Below are positions 28,415 to 36,736 of a DNA stretch of 64,000 nucleotides, piece after piece (within the stretch, counting starts at the first letter, position 1; each line of letters begins with the position of its first letter). Both the position numbers and the translations under genes were made by a program. The notes beneath the pieces are model-generated. The model saw nothing but the letters and a program-made list of their open reading frames with translations. It made no database searches and had not been told where the DNA came from. Source of the DNA: Roseovarius mucosus (GTDB taxonomy: Bacteria > Pseudomonadota > Alphaproteobacteria > Rhodobacterales > Rhodobacteraceae); NCBI RefSeq assembly GCF_002080415.1, contig NZ_CP020474.1, positions 372,001-436,000 on the forward strand, in the 5' to 3' direction.

Positions 28415-29824
28415 ATGACCGATACCCCCGACAGCCCCCAGCCTCTCCAGTTCGGCTGGGAGGAATGGGTCAGCCTGCCTGATCTTGGCGTCCCCGCGAT
28501 CAAGGCCAAGGTCGACACCGGCGCGCGCACCTCGGCGCTGCATGCCTTTGACATCGAAACCTTCGGTCCCGCCTCGCGCCCCAAGGTGCGCTTTACCGTG
28601 CATCCGATTCCCGGCCGTGATGATCTGATCATCCCCTGCTCCGCCCCGATCATCGACCGGCGCGATGTGACCTCGTCGAATGGCGAGCGGGAATTGCGCT
28701 ATGTCATCGCCTCCAAGCTCTCGGTCGGCGGCGATACATGGCCGATTGAGATCACGTTGACCAATCGCTCCAGCATGACAAGCCGCATGCTCTTGGGCCG
28801 TCAGGCGCTCAAGGATCATATTTCCATCGTCGCCACAGACCGCTTTCTGCAACCCGAACTCAGCTATGATGTCTATCACACCGCCCGTGTCCGCACGGCA
28901 CAGCCGAAACGCGCCCTGCGTATCGCCGTGCTCAGCCGCGAGGATAATTACTCCACCCGCCGCATCGTCGAGGAAGGCGAGGCGCGCGGTCACACCGTCG
29001 AGGTGATCGACACCACCCGCTGTTACATGGCGATCAACGCGCTCGCCCCCGAAGTGCATTACGATGGCAAACGCCTGCCCCGCTATGACGCGGTGATCCC
29101 GCGGATCGGCGCGTCCATCACCGCCTACGGTGCCGCCGTGATCCGCCAGTTTGAAACCATCGGCACCTTTTGCGTCAATCCCTCGGCGGGCATCATTTCC
29201 AGCCGCGATAAACTCTACGCCCATCAGCTGATGGCGCGCGCACAGGTGGGCATGCCCAACACCGCCTTCGCCGCCTCGCCCAAGGACACCGGCAACCTCA
29301 TGGGCCTTGTCGGCACAGCCCCCCTGATCGTCAAACTGCTCGAATCAACCCAAGGCAAAGGCGTGGTTCTGGCCGAGACCAAAAAGGCCGCCGAGTCGGT
29401 GATCGACGCCTTTCGCGGGCTCAAGGCCAATTTTCTCGTGCAGGATTTCGTCAAGGAAGCGGCAGGCGAAGACATCCGCTGCCTTGTTGTCGGCGGCAAG
29501 GTCGTGGCCTCGATGAAACGCACCGGGGCCGAGGGCGATTTCCGCTCCAACCTGCACCGTGGCGGCACCGCAAAGACCATCCGCATCACCAAGGCCGAGC
29601 GCGATACCGCCATCCGCGCCGCCCGTGTGTTTGATCTCAACATGGCGGGCGTAGACCTTTTGCGCTCCGACAGCGGCCCCAAGGTGCTCGAGGTCAACTC
29701 CTCCCCCGGCTTTGAGGGGATCGAAGGGGCCAGCGGCAAGAACATCACCGGCGCGCTTTACGAAATGATCGAGACCCGCGTGCGCCCGGTCCCGGTACGT
29801 CGGCGCAAATCTGGCACCGACTAA
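28415..29824 (+). CDS. rimK: RimB-RimK fusion: retropepsin-like domain joined to ribosomal S6 glutamate ligase
   Basis: A 469-residue fusion. Residues about 10-150 are the RimB-like family named ATP-dependent zinc protease, with the aspartic-protease-like motif VDTGARTSALHA and later SRMLLGRQALKDH. From about 165 onward is an ATP-grasp enzyme of the RimK type: RIAVLSREDNYSTRRI, PRIGASITAYGAAVIRQFE, LIVKLLESTQGKGVVLAE, and the metal/ATP end MAGVDLLRSDSGPKVLEVNSSPG. RimK adds glutamates to the C-terminus of ribosomal protein S6 in other bacteria, and RimB modulates it in Pseudomonas. Here both are one chain. The actual target in this organism is not shown. Confidence 0.9.
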   Translation: MTDTPDSPQPLQFGWEEWVSLPDLGVPAIKAKVDTGARTSALHAFDIETFGPASRPKVRFTVHPIPGRDDLIIPCSAPIIDRRDVTSSNGERELRYVIASKLSVGGDTWPIEITLTNRSSMTSRMLLGRQALKDHISIVATDRFLQPELSYDVYHTARVRTAQPKRALRIAVLSREDNYSTRRIVEEGEARGHTVEVIDTTRCYMAINALAPEVHYDGKRLPRYDAVIPRIGASITAYGAAVIRQFETIGTFCVNPSAGIISSRDKLYAHQLMARAQVGMPNTAFAASPKDTGNLMGLVGTAPLIVKLLESTQGKGVVLAETKKAAESVIDAFRGLKANFLVQDFVKEAAGEDIRCLVVGGKVVASMKRTGAEGDFRSNLHRGGTAKTIRITKAERDTAIRAARVFDLNMAGVDLLRSDSGPKVLEVNSSPGFEGIEGASGKNITGALYEMIETRVRPVPVRRRKSGTD

Positions 29825-29911
29825 GCTGCGTGGTGCCCGCTGACGTCCCCCTCTGGACGCGGGCCTCGATAAACCCTATATGTTTGCTCAGGATAACCGC
29901 AGGATACGATC

Positions 29912-30274
29912 ATGATGAACAGTTCAGAGCCGCTCGAAGGCGCCCCCCTGATCGCGCCCTCCAGCACCGATCACCCGCTCTTCGATCAGGTGGTCGAGGC
30001 CTGCCGCACCGTCTATGACCCGGAAATTCCGGTCAACATCTATGATCTCGGCCTGATCTACACTATTGATATCAGCGCCGAAAACGTGGTCTCGATCACC
30101 ATGACCCTAACCGCCCCCGGCTGTCCCGTGGCAGGCGAAATGCCCGGTTGGGTGGCCGACGCGATCGAACCCTTGGCAGGTATCAAACAGGTGGATGTCA
30201 ACCTCGTGTGGGAACCGCCCTGGGGCATGGATATGATGAGCGATGAAGCCCGCCTTGAACTCGGGTTCATGTAA
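29912..30274 (+). CDS. MIP18/DUF59 family Fe-S assembly factor (SufT-like)
   Basis: A 120-residue cytosolic protein. The DUF59 core is VYDPEIPVNIYDLGLIYTID, then TLTAPGCPVAGEMPGW with the conserved Cys, and VDVNLVWEPPWGMDMMSDEAR. The family helps mature or target Fe-S clusters. An A-type carrier gene follows 29 nt later, supporting this role. The usual suf operon genes are not in the window, so this pair is either a distal part or an independent unit. Confidence 0.9.
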   Translation: MMNSSEPLEGAPLIAPSSTDHPLFDQVVEACRTVYDPEIPVNIYDLGLIYTIDISAENVVSITMTLTAPGCPVAGEMPGWVADAIEPLAGIKQVDVNLVWEPPWGMDMMSDEARLELGFM

Positions 30275-30303
30275 CGAAATCAATCGACTGGAAGGCTGAC
30301 CTC

Positions 30304-30654
30304 ATGTTTGGCATACCCGGAAAACCGCCCGTCTCCATAACCCCGGCCGCCGTGACCCAGATCACCCGCCTGATGCAGCGCGACGGTCATCAAGGGCTGC
30401 GGATCGGGGTCAAAAAGGGCGGCTGCGCCGGTATGGAATACACCATGGACTATGTGACCGAGATTGATCCCCATGACGAGGTGATCGAACAGGACGGCGC
30501 GCGCGTGCTCATTGCCCCTATGGCCCAGATGTTCCTCTTCGGCACCGAGATTGACTACAAGACATCGCTCCTTGAATCCGGCTTTGTCTTCAACAATCCC
30601 AACGTTACAGAGGCCTGTGGCTGCGGCGAGTCGATCAAATTCGCCAATATGTGA
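30304..30654 (+). CDS. A-type iron-sulfur cluster carrier (IscA/SufA/ErpA family)
   Basis: A 116-residue carrier with the three conserved cysteines: one in KKGGCAGMEY and two in ACGCGES near the C-terminus. These bind an Fe-S cluster or iron for delivery to apoproteins. The start sequence PVSITPAAVTQITRLM fits the family. The order DUF59 then A-type carrier matches the SUF pathway of alphaproteobacteria. Whether it is SufA or ErpA cannot be decided here. A 6-bp hairpin (30650-30667) at its stop is too weak to call a terminator. Confidence 0.92.
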   Translation: MFGIPGKPPVSITPAAVTQITRLMQRDGHQGLRIGVKKGGCAGMEYTMDYVTEIDPHDEVIEQDGARVLIAPMAQMFLFGTEIDYKTSLLESGFVFNNPNVTEACGCGESIKFANM

Positions 30655-30696
30655 GCTTCGCCTCACAAGTCTTTGTAATAAATGGACAGTGCACGT

Positions 30697-31446
30697 ATGA
30701 GACGCAAGCTTGCCGCCGGCAATTGGAAGATGAACGGCACCAATGCTAGCCTGACGGAATTGCAAGCTCTCATCGCCGCCCATCCCACACCCCAAGTTGA
30801 CATCCTGATCTGCCCACCCGCCACGCTCATTGTGCAGGCCGCAGGGCTCAGTGCCGACAGCCCCCTGATGATCGGCGCACAAGACTGCCACGCTGCCGCC
30901 TCCGGCGCCCATACCGGCGATATTTCCGCACCGATGCTGGCCGATGCCGGTGCCGTGGCGGTCATCTTGGGCCATTCCGAACGCCGTCAGGATCATGCCG
31001 AGTCGAGCACCCTTGTCGCCGCCAAGGCCACCGCCGCCCATGCCGCCCATCTCACGGCAATCATCTGCGTCGGCGAATCCTTGGCCGAGCGTGAGGCGGC
31101 GCAAACCCTTGATGTCATCGCCGAGCACCTGCGCCACTCCCTGCCAGACAGCGCGACTGCGGCCAATACCGTCATCGCCTATGAACCGATCTGGGCCATC
31201 GGCACCGGCCTCACCCCCAGCCCTGCACAAATCTCCGAGGTGCATCGCTTCCTGCGCGCAGAACTTACCGCGCGCTTTGGGGCAGAGCCCGCCCAAGGCA
31301 TCCGCCTGCTCTATGGCGGCTCCGTCAAACCCGCCAACGCCCCCGAGATTTTCGCACTGGCCGATGTCGATGGCGCGCTTGTGGGCGGCGCAAGCCTGAC
31401 CACCGCCGAGTTTTCGCCGATCATCACCGCGCTTGAACAGGCCTGA
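30697..31446 (+). CDS. tpiA: Triosephosphate isomerase
   Basis: Interconverts dihydroxyacetone phosphate and glyceraldehyde-3-phosphate. It has 249 residues from [14 protein letters not shown] (Lys in NWKMNG is catalytic). The catalytic His is in ILGHSERR, the Glu in [11 protein letters not shown], and the phosphate-binding loop is [11 protein letters not shown]. Loop 6 ([12 protein letters not shown]) is intact. An ATG 15 nt upstream at 30682 is also in frame, but neither has a strong ribosome site; the family N-terminus favours 30697. Confidence 0.97.
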   Translation: MRRKLAAGNWKMNGTNASLTELQALIAAHPTPQVDILICPPATLIVQAAGLSADSPLMIGAQDCHAAASGAHTGDISAPMLADAGAVAVILGHSERRQDHAESSTLVAAKATAAHAAHLTAIICVGESLAEREAAQTLDVIAEHLRHSLPDSATAANTVIAYEPIWAIGTGLTPSPAQISEVHRFLRAELTARFGAEPAQGIRLLYGGSVKPANAPEIFALADVDGALVGGASLTTAEFSPIITALEQA

Positions 31447-31450
31447 TCCC

Positions 31451-31515
31451 GCTTCTTTTTGGCAAAAATACTCCGGGGGTGGCCGCCGCAGGCGGCCGGG
31501 GGCAGCGCCCCCATT
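31451..31515. repeat. Intergenic hairpin repeat after tpiA
   Basis: CTTCTTTTTGGCAAAAATACTC is followed by two consecutive hairpins, GGCCGCC/GGCGGCC and GGGGGC/GCCCCC. A shorter relative of the first part occurs at 58331-58351, again just after a stop codon. This looks like a dispersed, terminator-like intergenic repeat. Being a repeat elsewhere in the genome is inference. Confidence 0.5.
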
Positions 31516-31521
31516 CCCCGC

Positions 31522-31983
31522 TCAAAGCGGCAGCATCGTGGTTGATTTGATCTCTTCCATCGACAAGAGCGCTGTCACATTATGCACCTTCACCTCTGAA
31601 ATCAGGGCTTGATAAAACACGTCATAGGCCCGCGCATTGGCCACCCGAACCTTGAGGATATAGTCGATATCCCCCGCCAGCCGGTGCGCCTCCTGCACTT
31701 CGGGCCGCGCCTTCAGCGCCCTGAGGAATGCCGCCTGCCAACCGGCATCATGCTCTGACGTGCGGATCAGCACGAAAAAACACGCCTCGAACCCCAGCGA
31801 CTCAGGATCCAGCAAATAGGTCTGCTGCCGGATCACCCCGGCCTCACGCATTTTGCGAATCCGGTTCCAGACGGGCGTCTTGGAACTGCCGACGTTCTTG
31901 GCGATATCATCCAGCGACTGCCCGCCATCCTCCTGCAGCTGCACGAGGATTTTCCGATCCAGATCATCGAGACGAACAGCCAT
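31522..31983 (-). CDS. Lrp/AsnC-family transcriptional regulator
   Basis: A 153-residue regulator. The N-terminal helix-turn-helix is LDRKILVQLQEDGGQSLDDIA followed by SSKTPVWNRIRKMREAGVI. The C-terminal RAM ligand-binding domain includes AHRLAGDIDYILKVRVANA and EVKVHNVTALLSMEEIKSTT. The start at 31983 is preceded by AAGGAAG. It is divergent from cysG and probably controls the sulfur-assimilation operon, perhaps in response to an amino acid such as cysteine; the ligand is inference. Confidence 0.92.
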   Translation of the reverse strand: MAVRLDDLDRKILVQLQEDGGQSLDDIAKNVGSSKTPVWNRIRKMREAGVIRQQTYLLDPESLGFEACFFVLIRTSEHDAGWQAAFLRALKARPEVQEAHRLAGDIDYILKVRVANARAYDVFYQALISEVKVHNVTALLSMEEIKSTTMLPL

Positions 31984-32129
31984 TCCAAATTCTTCCTTTT
32001 GCCGAAACATTCCAACTGACCTGCGCTGCAATTGGAACAAACTTCCTTATTCCGCCCAGCATATGGCGCTTAACTGGGAATATTTCCTATATTAGCCGCA
32101 GAGTCAAACCGTTCCCCGAGGCCCGCCCG
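31984..32129. promoter_or_regulatory. Divergent Lrp-cysG control region with inverted repeats
   Basis: A 146-nt AT-rich region shared by the two divergent genes. It contains TTCCAA (32010-32015) facing TTGGAA (32032-32037), and the 11-bp palindrome GGAATATTTCC (32077-32087). The TTCC/GGAA elements are candidate binding sites for the adjacent Lrp-type protein. No promoter hexamers are assigned. Confidence 0.45.
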
Positions 32130-33524
32130 ATGAAACATTTCCCGATCTTTGTCGCCGTCGAGGGACGTCGTATCGTGCTTTCCGGTGGCGGCGAGGCCGC
32201 TCTGGCCAAACTGCGCCTCCTGCTCAAGACCGAGGCGCATGTGACCGTCTTCGCACCCGAACCAGCGCCCGAAATCGTGCAATGGGCTGCCGCAGGCCGC
32301 TTGCGCCTGCAGCAGCGCGCCATGCAGCCGGGTGATGCCCTTTGCGCTGTACTGTTTTATGCCGCCGATGAGGATACCGCCGAGGATGCCCGCACATCGG
32401 CCATCGCGCGGGCGGACGGGGCACTCGTCAATATCGTGGACAACCTTGAGGATAGCCAATTCATCACCCCCGCCATCGTCGACCGCGATCCGGTGACCGT
32501 GGCGATCGGTACAGAAGGTGCCGCACCGGTTCTGGCCCGCGCCATCAAATCCGATCTCGAGGCGCGCCTGCCCGCCACGCTTGGCCCTCTTGCCCGGTTG
32601 GGCAAGGCCTTTCGCAAGGCCGCCGATGTGCTGCCCATGGGCCGCCGCCGCCGCGATTTCTGGGCCGACTATTATTTCAACGCAGGCCCCCGCGCGATGG
32701 ATCAGGGCGGCGAAGAGCAGGTCAAAACCACGCTCCGCGCAATCCTTGATCAGCATCTGAACGCACAAGAACGTGACGGCCACGTCGCCTTTGTCGGGGC
32801 CGGTCCCGGCGATCCGGATCTTCTGACCCTCAAGGCGCGCAAGGCGCTCGATACCGCCGATGTGGTGATCCACGACCGTCTGGTAACGCCCGCCATCCTC
32901 GAACTCGCCCGCCGCGAGGCAATCCTGATTGACGCCGGGAAAGAGGGCTTTGGGGCCTCCATGTCACAAGACGCGATCAACGCCCTTATCGTCGAACATG
33001 CCGCCACCGGCGCGCAAGTGGTGCGCCTCAAGGGTGGCGATCCCACCGTCTTTGGTCGCTTGGACGAGGAAATTGAGGCCGTGACCGCCGCTGGCATCGC
33101 GTGGCATGTGGTGCCCGGCATCACCGCCGCCTCAGCCTCGGTGGCCAGCATCGGTCAAAGCCTCACGCAACGCGGTCGCAACGCCTCGGTGCGGTTTCTC
33201 ACCGGCCATGACATGAAGGGCTTTGCCGATCACGATTGGTCCGCGCTCGCCCGTCCGGGCGAGGTGGCCGCGATCTACATGGGCAAGAAATCCGCCCGCT
33301 TCATCCAAGGCCGCCTGATCATGCACGGGGCCGACCGCGCCACGCCCGTGACTGTAATCGAGAATGCCAGCCGCCCCGATCAACGCATCCTCGCCACAAC
33401 GCTGGATCGCTTGCCCACGGATCTCGCAGAGGCCGCGATCACCGGCCCCGCCCTCACCTTTCTCGGTCTCGCGCCCCGCGCGGCAGAGGCCCAAATTGCC
33501 CAATCCCAACAGGAGCTTGCCTGA
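32130..33524 (+). CDS. cysG: Siroheme synthase (precorrin-2 dehydrogenase/ferrochelatase and uroporphyrinogen-III methyltransferase)
   Basis: Makes siroheme, the cofactor of sulfite and nitrite reductases. It has 464 residues. The N-terminal Rossmann part (about 1-210) has VLSGGGEAALAKLRLLL and NIVDNLEDSQFITPAIVDR. The methyltransferase part (about 215-455) has FVGAGPGDPDLLTLKA, VRLKGGDPTVFGRLDEE and VPGITAASASVASIG. It is the first gene of the operon; DUF2849 follows after 1 nt. The frame is open upstream to 31728 but runs antisense to the regulator gene, so 32130 is the start. Confidence 0.96.
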   Translation: MKHFPIFVAVEGRRIVLSGGGEAALAKLRLLLKTEAHVTVFAPEPAPEIVQWAAAGRLRLQQRAMQPGDALCAVLFYAADEDTAEDARTSAIARADGALVNIVDNLEDSQFITPAIVDRDPVTVAIGTEGAAPVLARAIKSDLEARLPATLGPLARLGKAFRKAADVLPMGRRRRDFWADYYFNAGPRAMDQGGEEQVKTTLRAILDQHLNAQERDGHVAFVGAGPGDPDLLTLKARKALDTADVVIHDRLVTPAILELARREAILIDAGKEGFGASMSQDAINALIVEHAATGAQVVRLKGGDPTVFGRLDEEIEAVTAAGIAWHVVPGITAASASVASIGQSLTQRGRNASVRFLTGHDMKGFADHDWSALARPGEVAAIYMGKKSARFIQGRLIMHGADRATPVTVIENASRPDQRILATTLDRLPTDLAEAAITGPALTFLGLAPRAAEAQIAQSQQELA

Positions 33525-33525
33525 C

Positions 33526-33837
33526 ATGGCCCAAGAATTCACCCCCAAGGTCGTCACCGCCAACGCCCTGATCGAGGGCGATGTCGTCTATCTCACCGCC
33601 GCCGACACATGGGCGCGCGATCTGGCTCAGGCCGAGGTGCTGACCGACGAGGCCGATGCCGATTATCGCTTGCTGCAAGCACAAGCACGCGCAGGCGAAA
33701 TCGTCGGGGCCTATCTCGCCGATGTCAAACATGGCCCGAACGGCCCCGAACCCACCCATTTCCGCGAGGATTTCCGTCGCAAGGGCCCCTCGAACCTCTT
33801 TCACGGCAAGCAATCCGAAGGACTGTCCCGGGCTTGA
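33526..33837 (+). CDS. DUF2849 protein of the sulfur-assimilation operon
   Basis: A 103-residue protein. TPKVVTANALIEGDVVYLTAADTW and AYLADVKHGPNGPEPTHFREDFR match DUF2849, which is regularly found between cysG and sulfite reductase in alphaproteobacteria. The function is unknown, possibly accessory to sulfite reductase. Its last residues (after HGKQSE) and stop codon are encoded by a palindromic repeat at 33825-33845, so the native C-terminus has been replaced or extended. Confidence 0.85.
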   Translation: MAQEFTPKVVTANALIEGDVVYLTAADTWARDLAQAEVLTDEADADYRLLQAQARAGEIVGAYLADVKHGPNGPEPTHFREDFRRKGPSNLFHGKQSEGLSRA

Positions 33838-33845
33838 CCCGGGAC
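33825..33845. repeat. Palindromic repeat overlapping the DUF2849 stop codon
   Basis: GTCCCGGG and CCCGGGAC flank the 5-base loop CTTGA. I recognise this as a small dispersed palindrome common in alphaproteobacterial genomes. Here it supplies the final codons and TGA of the DUF2849 gene and lies 24 nt before the sulfite reductase start, where it could fold in the operon mRNA. Confidence 0.7.
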
Positions 33846-33869
33846 CTCCCAAGGTAAGGAACCCAGAAA

Positions 33870-35540
33870 ATGTATCAATACAACGACTTCGACACCGCTT
33901 TTATCGCAGAGCGTAACCGCCAATTCCGCGCGCAGGTGGACCGCCGCGTTGCCGGCAACCTGACCGAGGATGAATTTCGCCCCCTGCGCCTGATGAACGG
34001 GCTATACCTGCAACTGCACGCCTATATGCTGCGCGTGGCGATCCCCTATGGCTCGCTTGATCCGGCCAAGCTGCGCCAACTGGCCTATCTGGCAGAGCGG
34101 TGGGACAAGGGCTATGGCCACTTCACCACCCGCACCAACATTCAATATAACTGGCCAAAGCTCAGCGATATCCCCGATATGCTCGATGCGCTGGCAGAGG
34201 TGGGGATGCACGCCATCCAAACTTCCGGCAACACCATCCGTAACGTGACCTCCGACCATTTCGCAGGTGCCGCCGCGGATGAAATCGAAGATCCGCGCCC
34301 GGTGGCCGAACTCGTGCGCCAATGGTCCACCGACCATCCTGAATTTCAATTCCTGCCGCGCAAGTTCAAGATTGCCGTCATCGGCTCTGACAGCGACCGC
34401 GCCGTGATGAAGAGCCATGACATCGGCCTCAAGATCGTCGAGCGTGATGGCGCGCGCGGCTTTGAGGTCTGGGTTGGCGGTGGCATGGGCCGCACGCCAA
34501 TGGTGGCCAAACTGCTGCGCGATTTCCTGCCGCGCGCAGATTTGCTGCCCTATCTGGAATCGGTGCTGGCGACCTACAACCGCATCGGACGGCGCGACAA
34601 CAAATACAAGGCGCGTATCAAGATCACCGTGCACGAGAACGGCCTTGATGAGATCCGCGCCCTGGTCGAGGAGGAATTCCCCCGCCGCCGCGCCGCCTTC
34701 TCTGGCGTCGATCAGGACTGGCTGGCGCGGATCAACGCGGCCTTTGTCACGCCCACCCTCTCAGAACGGGATGCCGCCCCCTATTACGCCGCCCGCGATG
34801 CCGATCCGGTGTTCCGCGCGTGGGCCGATACCAATGTGACAGCGCACAAACACGCCGATCACGGCATCGTCACCATCAGCCTCAAGGCGCATGGGCAAAC
34901 ACCGGGCGACGCCTCCGCCGATCAAATGCGTCTCGTGGCAGATCTGGCGGAAAACTACGGCCATAACGACATCCGCGCCACCCACGCGCAGAACCTTGTT
35001 CTGCCGCATGTGGCCTTGGCCGACATTCCCGCAGTGCATGCGGCCCTGAAAGCTGTCGGGCTGGCGACGGCGAACATCGGCCTTGCCTCGGATATCATCG
35101 CCTGCCCCGGCATGGATTATTGCGCGCTGGCCACCGCCCGCTCGATCCCCGTGGCCCAAGGCATCGCCACCCGCCTCGAAGAGCTCAAGATCGAGCATGA
35201 GGTGGGCCATCTCCAAATCAAGATCTCGGGCTGCATCAACGCCTGCGGGCATCACCATGTGGGCCATATCGGCATTCTTGGCCTCGACCGTGCGGGCGTT
35301 GAAAACTACCAGATCACCCTTGGCGGCGATGCGTCGGAAAACACAGCCATTGGCACCCGCACCGGGCCGGGCTTTGCCTATGACGAAATTGTGCCCGCCA
35401 TCGAGCGTCTGATCTTTGCCTATCTCGACCTGCGCGAAGGGCCGGAAGAGACCTTCCTCGAGGCCTATAATCGCCTCGGGATGGCCCCCTTTAAATCCGC
35501 GCTCTACGATGCAGAGGCCCGCGCCCATGCCGCAGAGTGA
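33870..35540 (+). CDS. cysI: Sulfite reductase hemoprotein (nitrite/sulfite reductase family)
   Basis: Reduces sulfite to sulfide with six electrons, using siroheme and a 4Fe-4S cluster. It has 556 residues. The duplicated ferredoxin-like and siroheme domains are seen from RLMNGLYLQLHAYMLRVAIPYG and GHFTTRTNIQYNWP (first half). The cluster ligands in the second half are ACPGMDYC and GCINACGHHHVG, giving C-x5-C and C-x3-C. Context with cysG and cysH favours sulfite over nitrite as substrate. It overlaps cysH by 14 nt. The electron donor may be ferredoxin reduced by the FNR encoded downstream. Confidence 0.94.
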   Translation: MYQYNDFDTAFIAERNRQFRAQVDRRVAGNLTEDEFRPLRLMNGLYLQLHAYMLRVAIPYGSLDPAKLRQLAYLAERWDKGYGHFTTRTNIQYNWPKLSDIPDMLDALAEVGMHAIQTSGNTIRNVTSDHFAGAAADEIEDPRPVAELVRQWSTDHPEFQFLPRKFKIAVIGSDSDRAVMKSHDIGLKIVERDGARGFEVWVGGGMGRTPMVAKLLRDFLPRADLLPYLESVLATYNRIGRRDNKYKARIKITVHENGLDEIRALVEEEFPRRRAAFSGVDQDWLARINAAFVTPTLSERDAAPYYAARDADPVFRAWADTNVTAHKHADHGIVTISLKAHGQTPGDASADQMRLVADLAENYGHNDIRATHAQNLVLPHVALADIPAVHAALKAVGLATANIGLASDIIACPGMDYCALATARSIPVAQGIATRLEELKIEHEVGHLQIKISGCINACGHHHVGHIGILGLDRAGVENYQITLGGDASENTAIGTRTGPGFAYDEIVPAIERLIFAYLDLREGPEETFLEAYNRLGMAPFKSALYDAEARAHAAE

Positions 35541-36261
35541 CCTGACCACACGGGTTCACGCGCTCAACGACCGATACCGCCATCACTCGGCGGTGTCGGT
35601 GCTTGAGCATGCGTTGCGCGATCCACAAGCAGGCAAGCTGGCGCTTGTCTCAAGCTTTGGAGCGGAATCCGTCGTGCTCTTGCACATGGTCTCGGTCACC
35701 CGTCGCGACACGCCGGTGATTTTCATCGACACCGAAATGCTCTTTGCCGAAACGCTTGTCTATCAACAGGAATTGGCAGAGCGGCTTAACCTCAGTGGCC
35801 TGCGCATCATCCGCGCGGATGCGGGCGATCTGAGGGCCCAAGACCCCGATGCGACCCTTCATCAACGCGATACCAATGCCTGCTGCGCCCTGCGCAAATC
35901 CGCGCCGCTACAACGCGCGCTCGCCGGCATTGATGGCTGGATCACCGGGCGCAAACGCTATCAATCCGGCACCCGTGCCGCGCTCGATTTCTTCGAGGTC
36001 GAGGACGAGACCGGGCGCATCAAGGTCAATCCACTTGCCCATTGGGCACCCGAAGATATCCGCACCTATATGGACGAAAACCGCCTGCCCCGGCATCCGC
36101 TGGTCGCGCGCGGCTATCCGTCCATCGGCTGCATGCCCTGCACAACACCCGTTGCACCGGGCGAAGATCCCCGATCCGGCCGCTGGCGCGATCAGGACAA
36201 AACCGAATGTGGCATCCATTTTGTCAACGGCAAGATGGTGCGAAAAGGAGTATCCGCATGA
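35527..36261 (+). CDS. cysH: Adenylyl-/phosphoadenylyl-sulfate reductase
   Basis: Reduces activated sulfate to sulfite. It has 244 residues. The nucleotide loop is LVSSFGAESVVLLHM. Cysteine pairs NACCALRK and GCMPCT are the four 4Fe-4S ligands found in the APS-type reductases, and the catalytic ECGIHF lies near the C-terminus. Presence of all four ligands suggests preference for APS, although PAPS use cannot be excluded. The start was chosen at 35527 within the end of the sulfite reductase gene, and the stop overlaps DUF934 by 4 nt (ATGA). Confidence 0.96.
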   Translation: MPQSDLTTRVHALNDRYRHHSAVSVLEHALRDPQAGKLALVSSFGAESVVLLHMVSVTRRDTPVIFIDTEMLFAETLVYQQELAERLNLSGLRIIRADAGDLRAQDPDATLHQRDTNACCALRKSAPLQRALAGIDGWITGRKRYQSGTRAALDFFEVEDETGRIKVNPLAHWAPEDIRTYMDENRLPRHPLVARGYPSIGCMPCTTPVAPGEDPRSGRWRDQDKTECGIHFVNGKMVRKGVSA

Positions 36262-36665
36262 CTGTCATCATCACCGACCGGGGCTTTGCGCCCGACGACT
36301 GGACCGCCCCGATCACACCCTTGGCCGAGGCGGGTGCCGAGACGACAGCGCTCGATCTGCCCAATGACACCAACCCCGCTACGCTCGCCGGGCGGCTCGA
36401 GGGTATCACCTTCATTCGCGTCGATTTCCCCGCGGCTGCCGACGGGCGCGGCTATTCCATCGCGCGTCAACTGCGGCTCATGGGCTATACCGGGCGCTTG
36501 CGCGCGCGCGGCCATGTCATTGCCGATCAATACGCCATGGCGCGGCGGTCGGGTTTCGACGAGGTCGAGATTTCCGATACCCTCGCCGCCCGTCAGCCCG
36601 AGGCAGATTGGCTTTTTCGCGCCGATTGGCAGGCGCACGACTATCAGGCGCGGCTGCGCGGCTGA
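36258..36665 (+). CDS. DUF934 protein of the sulfur-assimilation operon
   Basis: A 135-residue protein. ITFIRVDFPAAADGRGYSIARQLR and MGYTGRLRARGHVIADQYAMARRSGFDEVE are the DUF934 signature. The family is almost always next to sulfite reductase and cysH, and a role as an accessory or electron-transfer partner of sulfite reduction has been suggested but not established to my knowledge. It is translationally coupled to cysH. Confidence 0.88.
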   Translation: MTVIITDRGFAPDDWTAPITPLAEAGAETTALDLPNDTNPATLAGRLEGITFIRVDFPAAADGRGYSIARQLRLMGYTGRLRARGHVIADQYAMARRSGFDEVEISDTLAARQPEADWLFRADWQAHDYQARLRG

Positions 36666-36736
36666 TTAGCCCTTTCACCTGACCTGAATCAAAGATTAGA
36701 AAAGGATGTCGGTTTAAACGACCGGCAGATGACACC

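Noticed and set aside
31728..32129. A longer N-terminus for cysG
   Set aside because: The upstream part is antisense to the Lrp-type regulator; siroheme synthase sequence begins at 32130.
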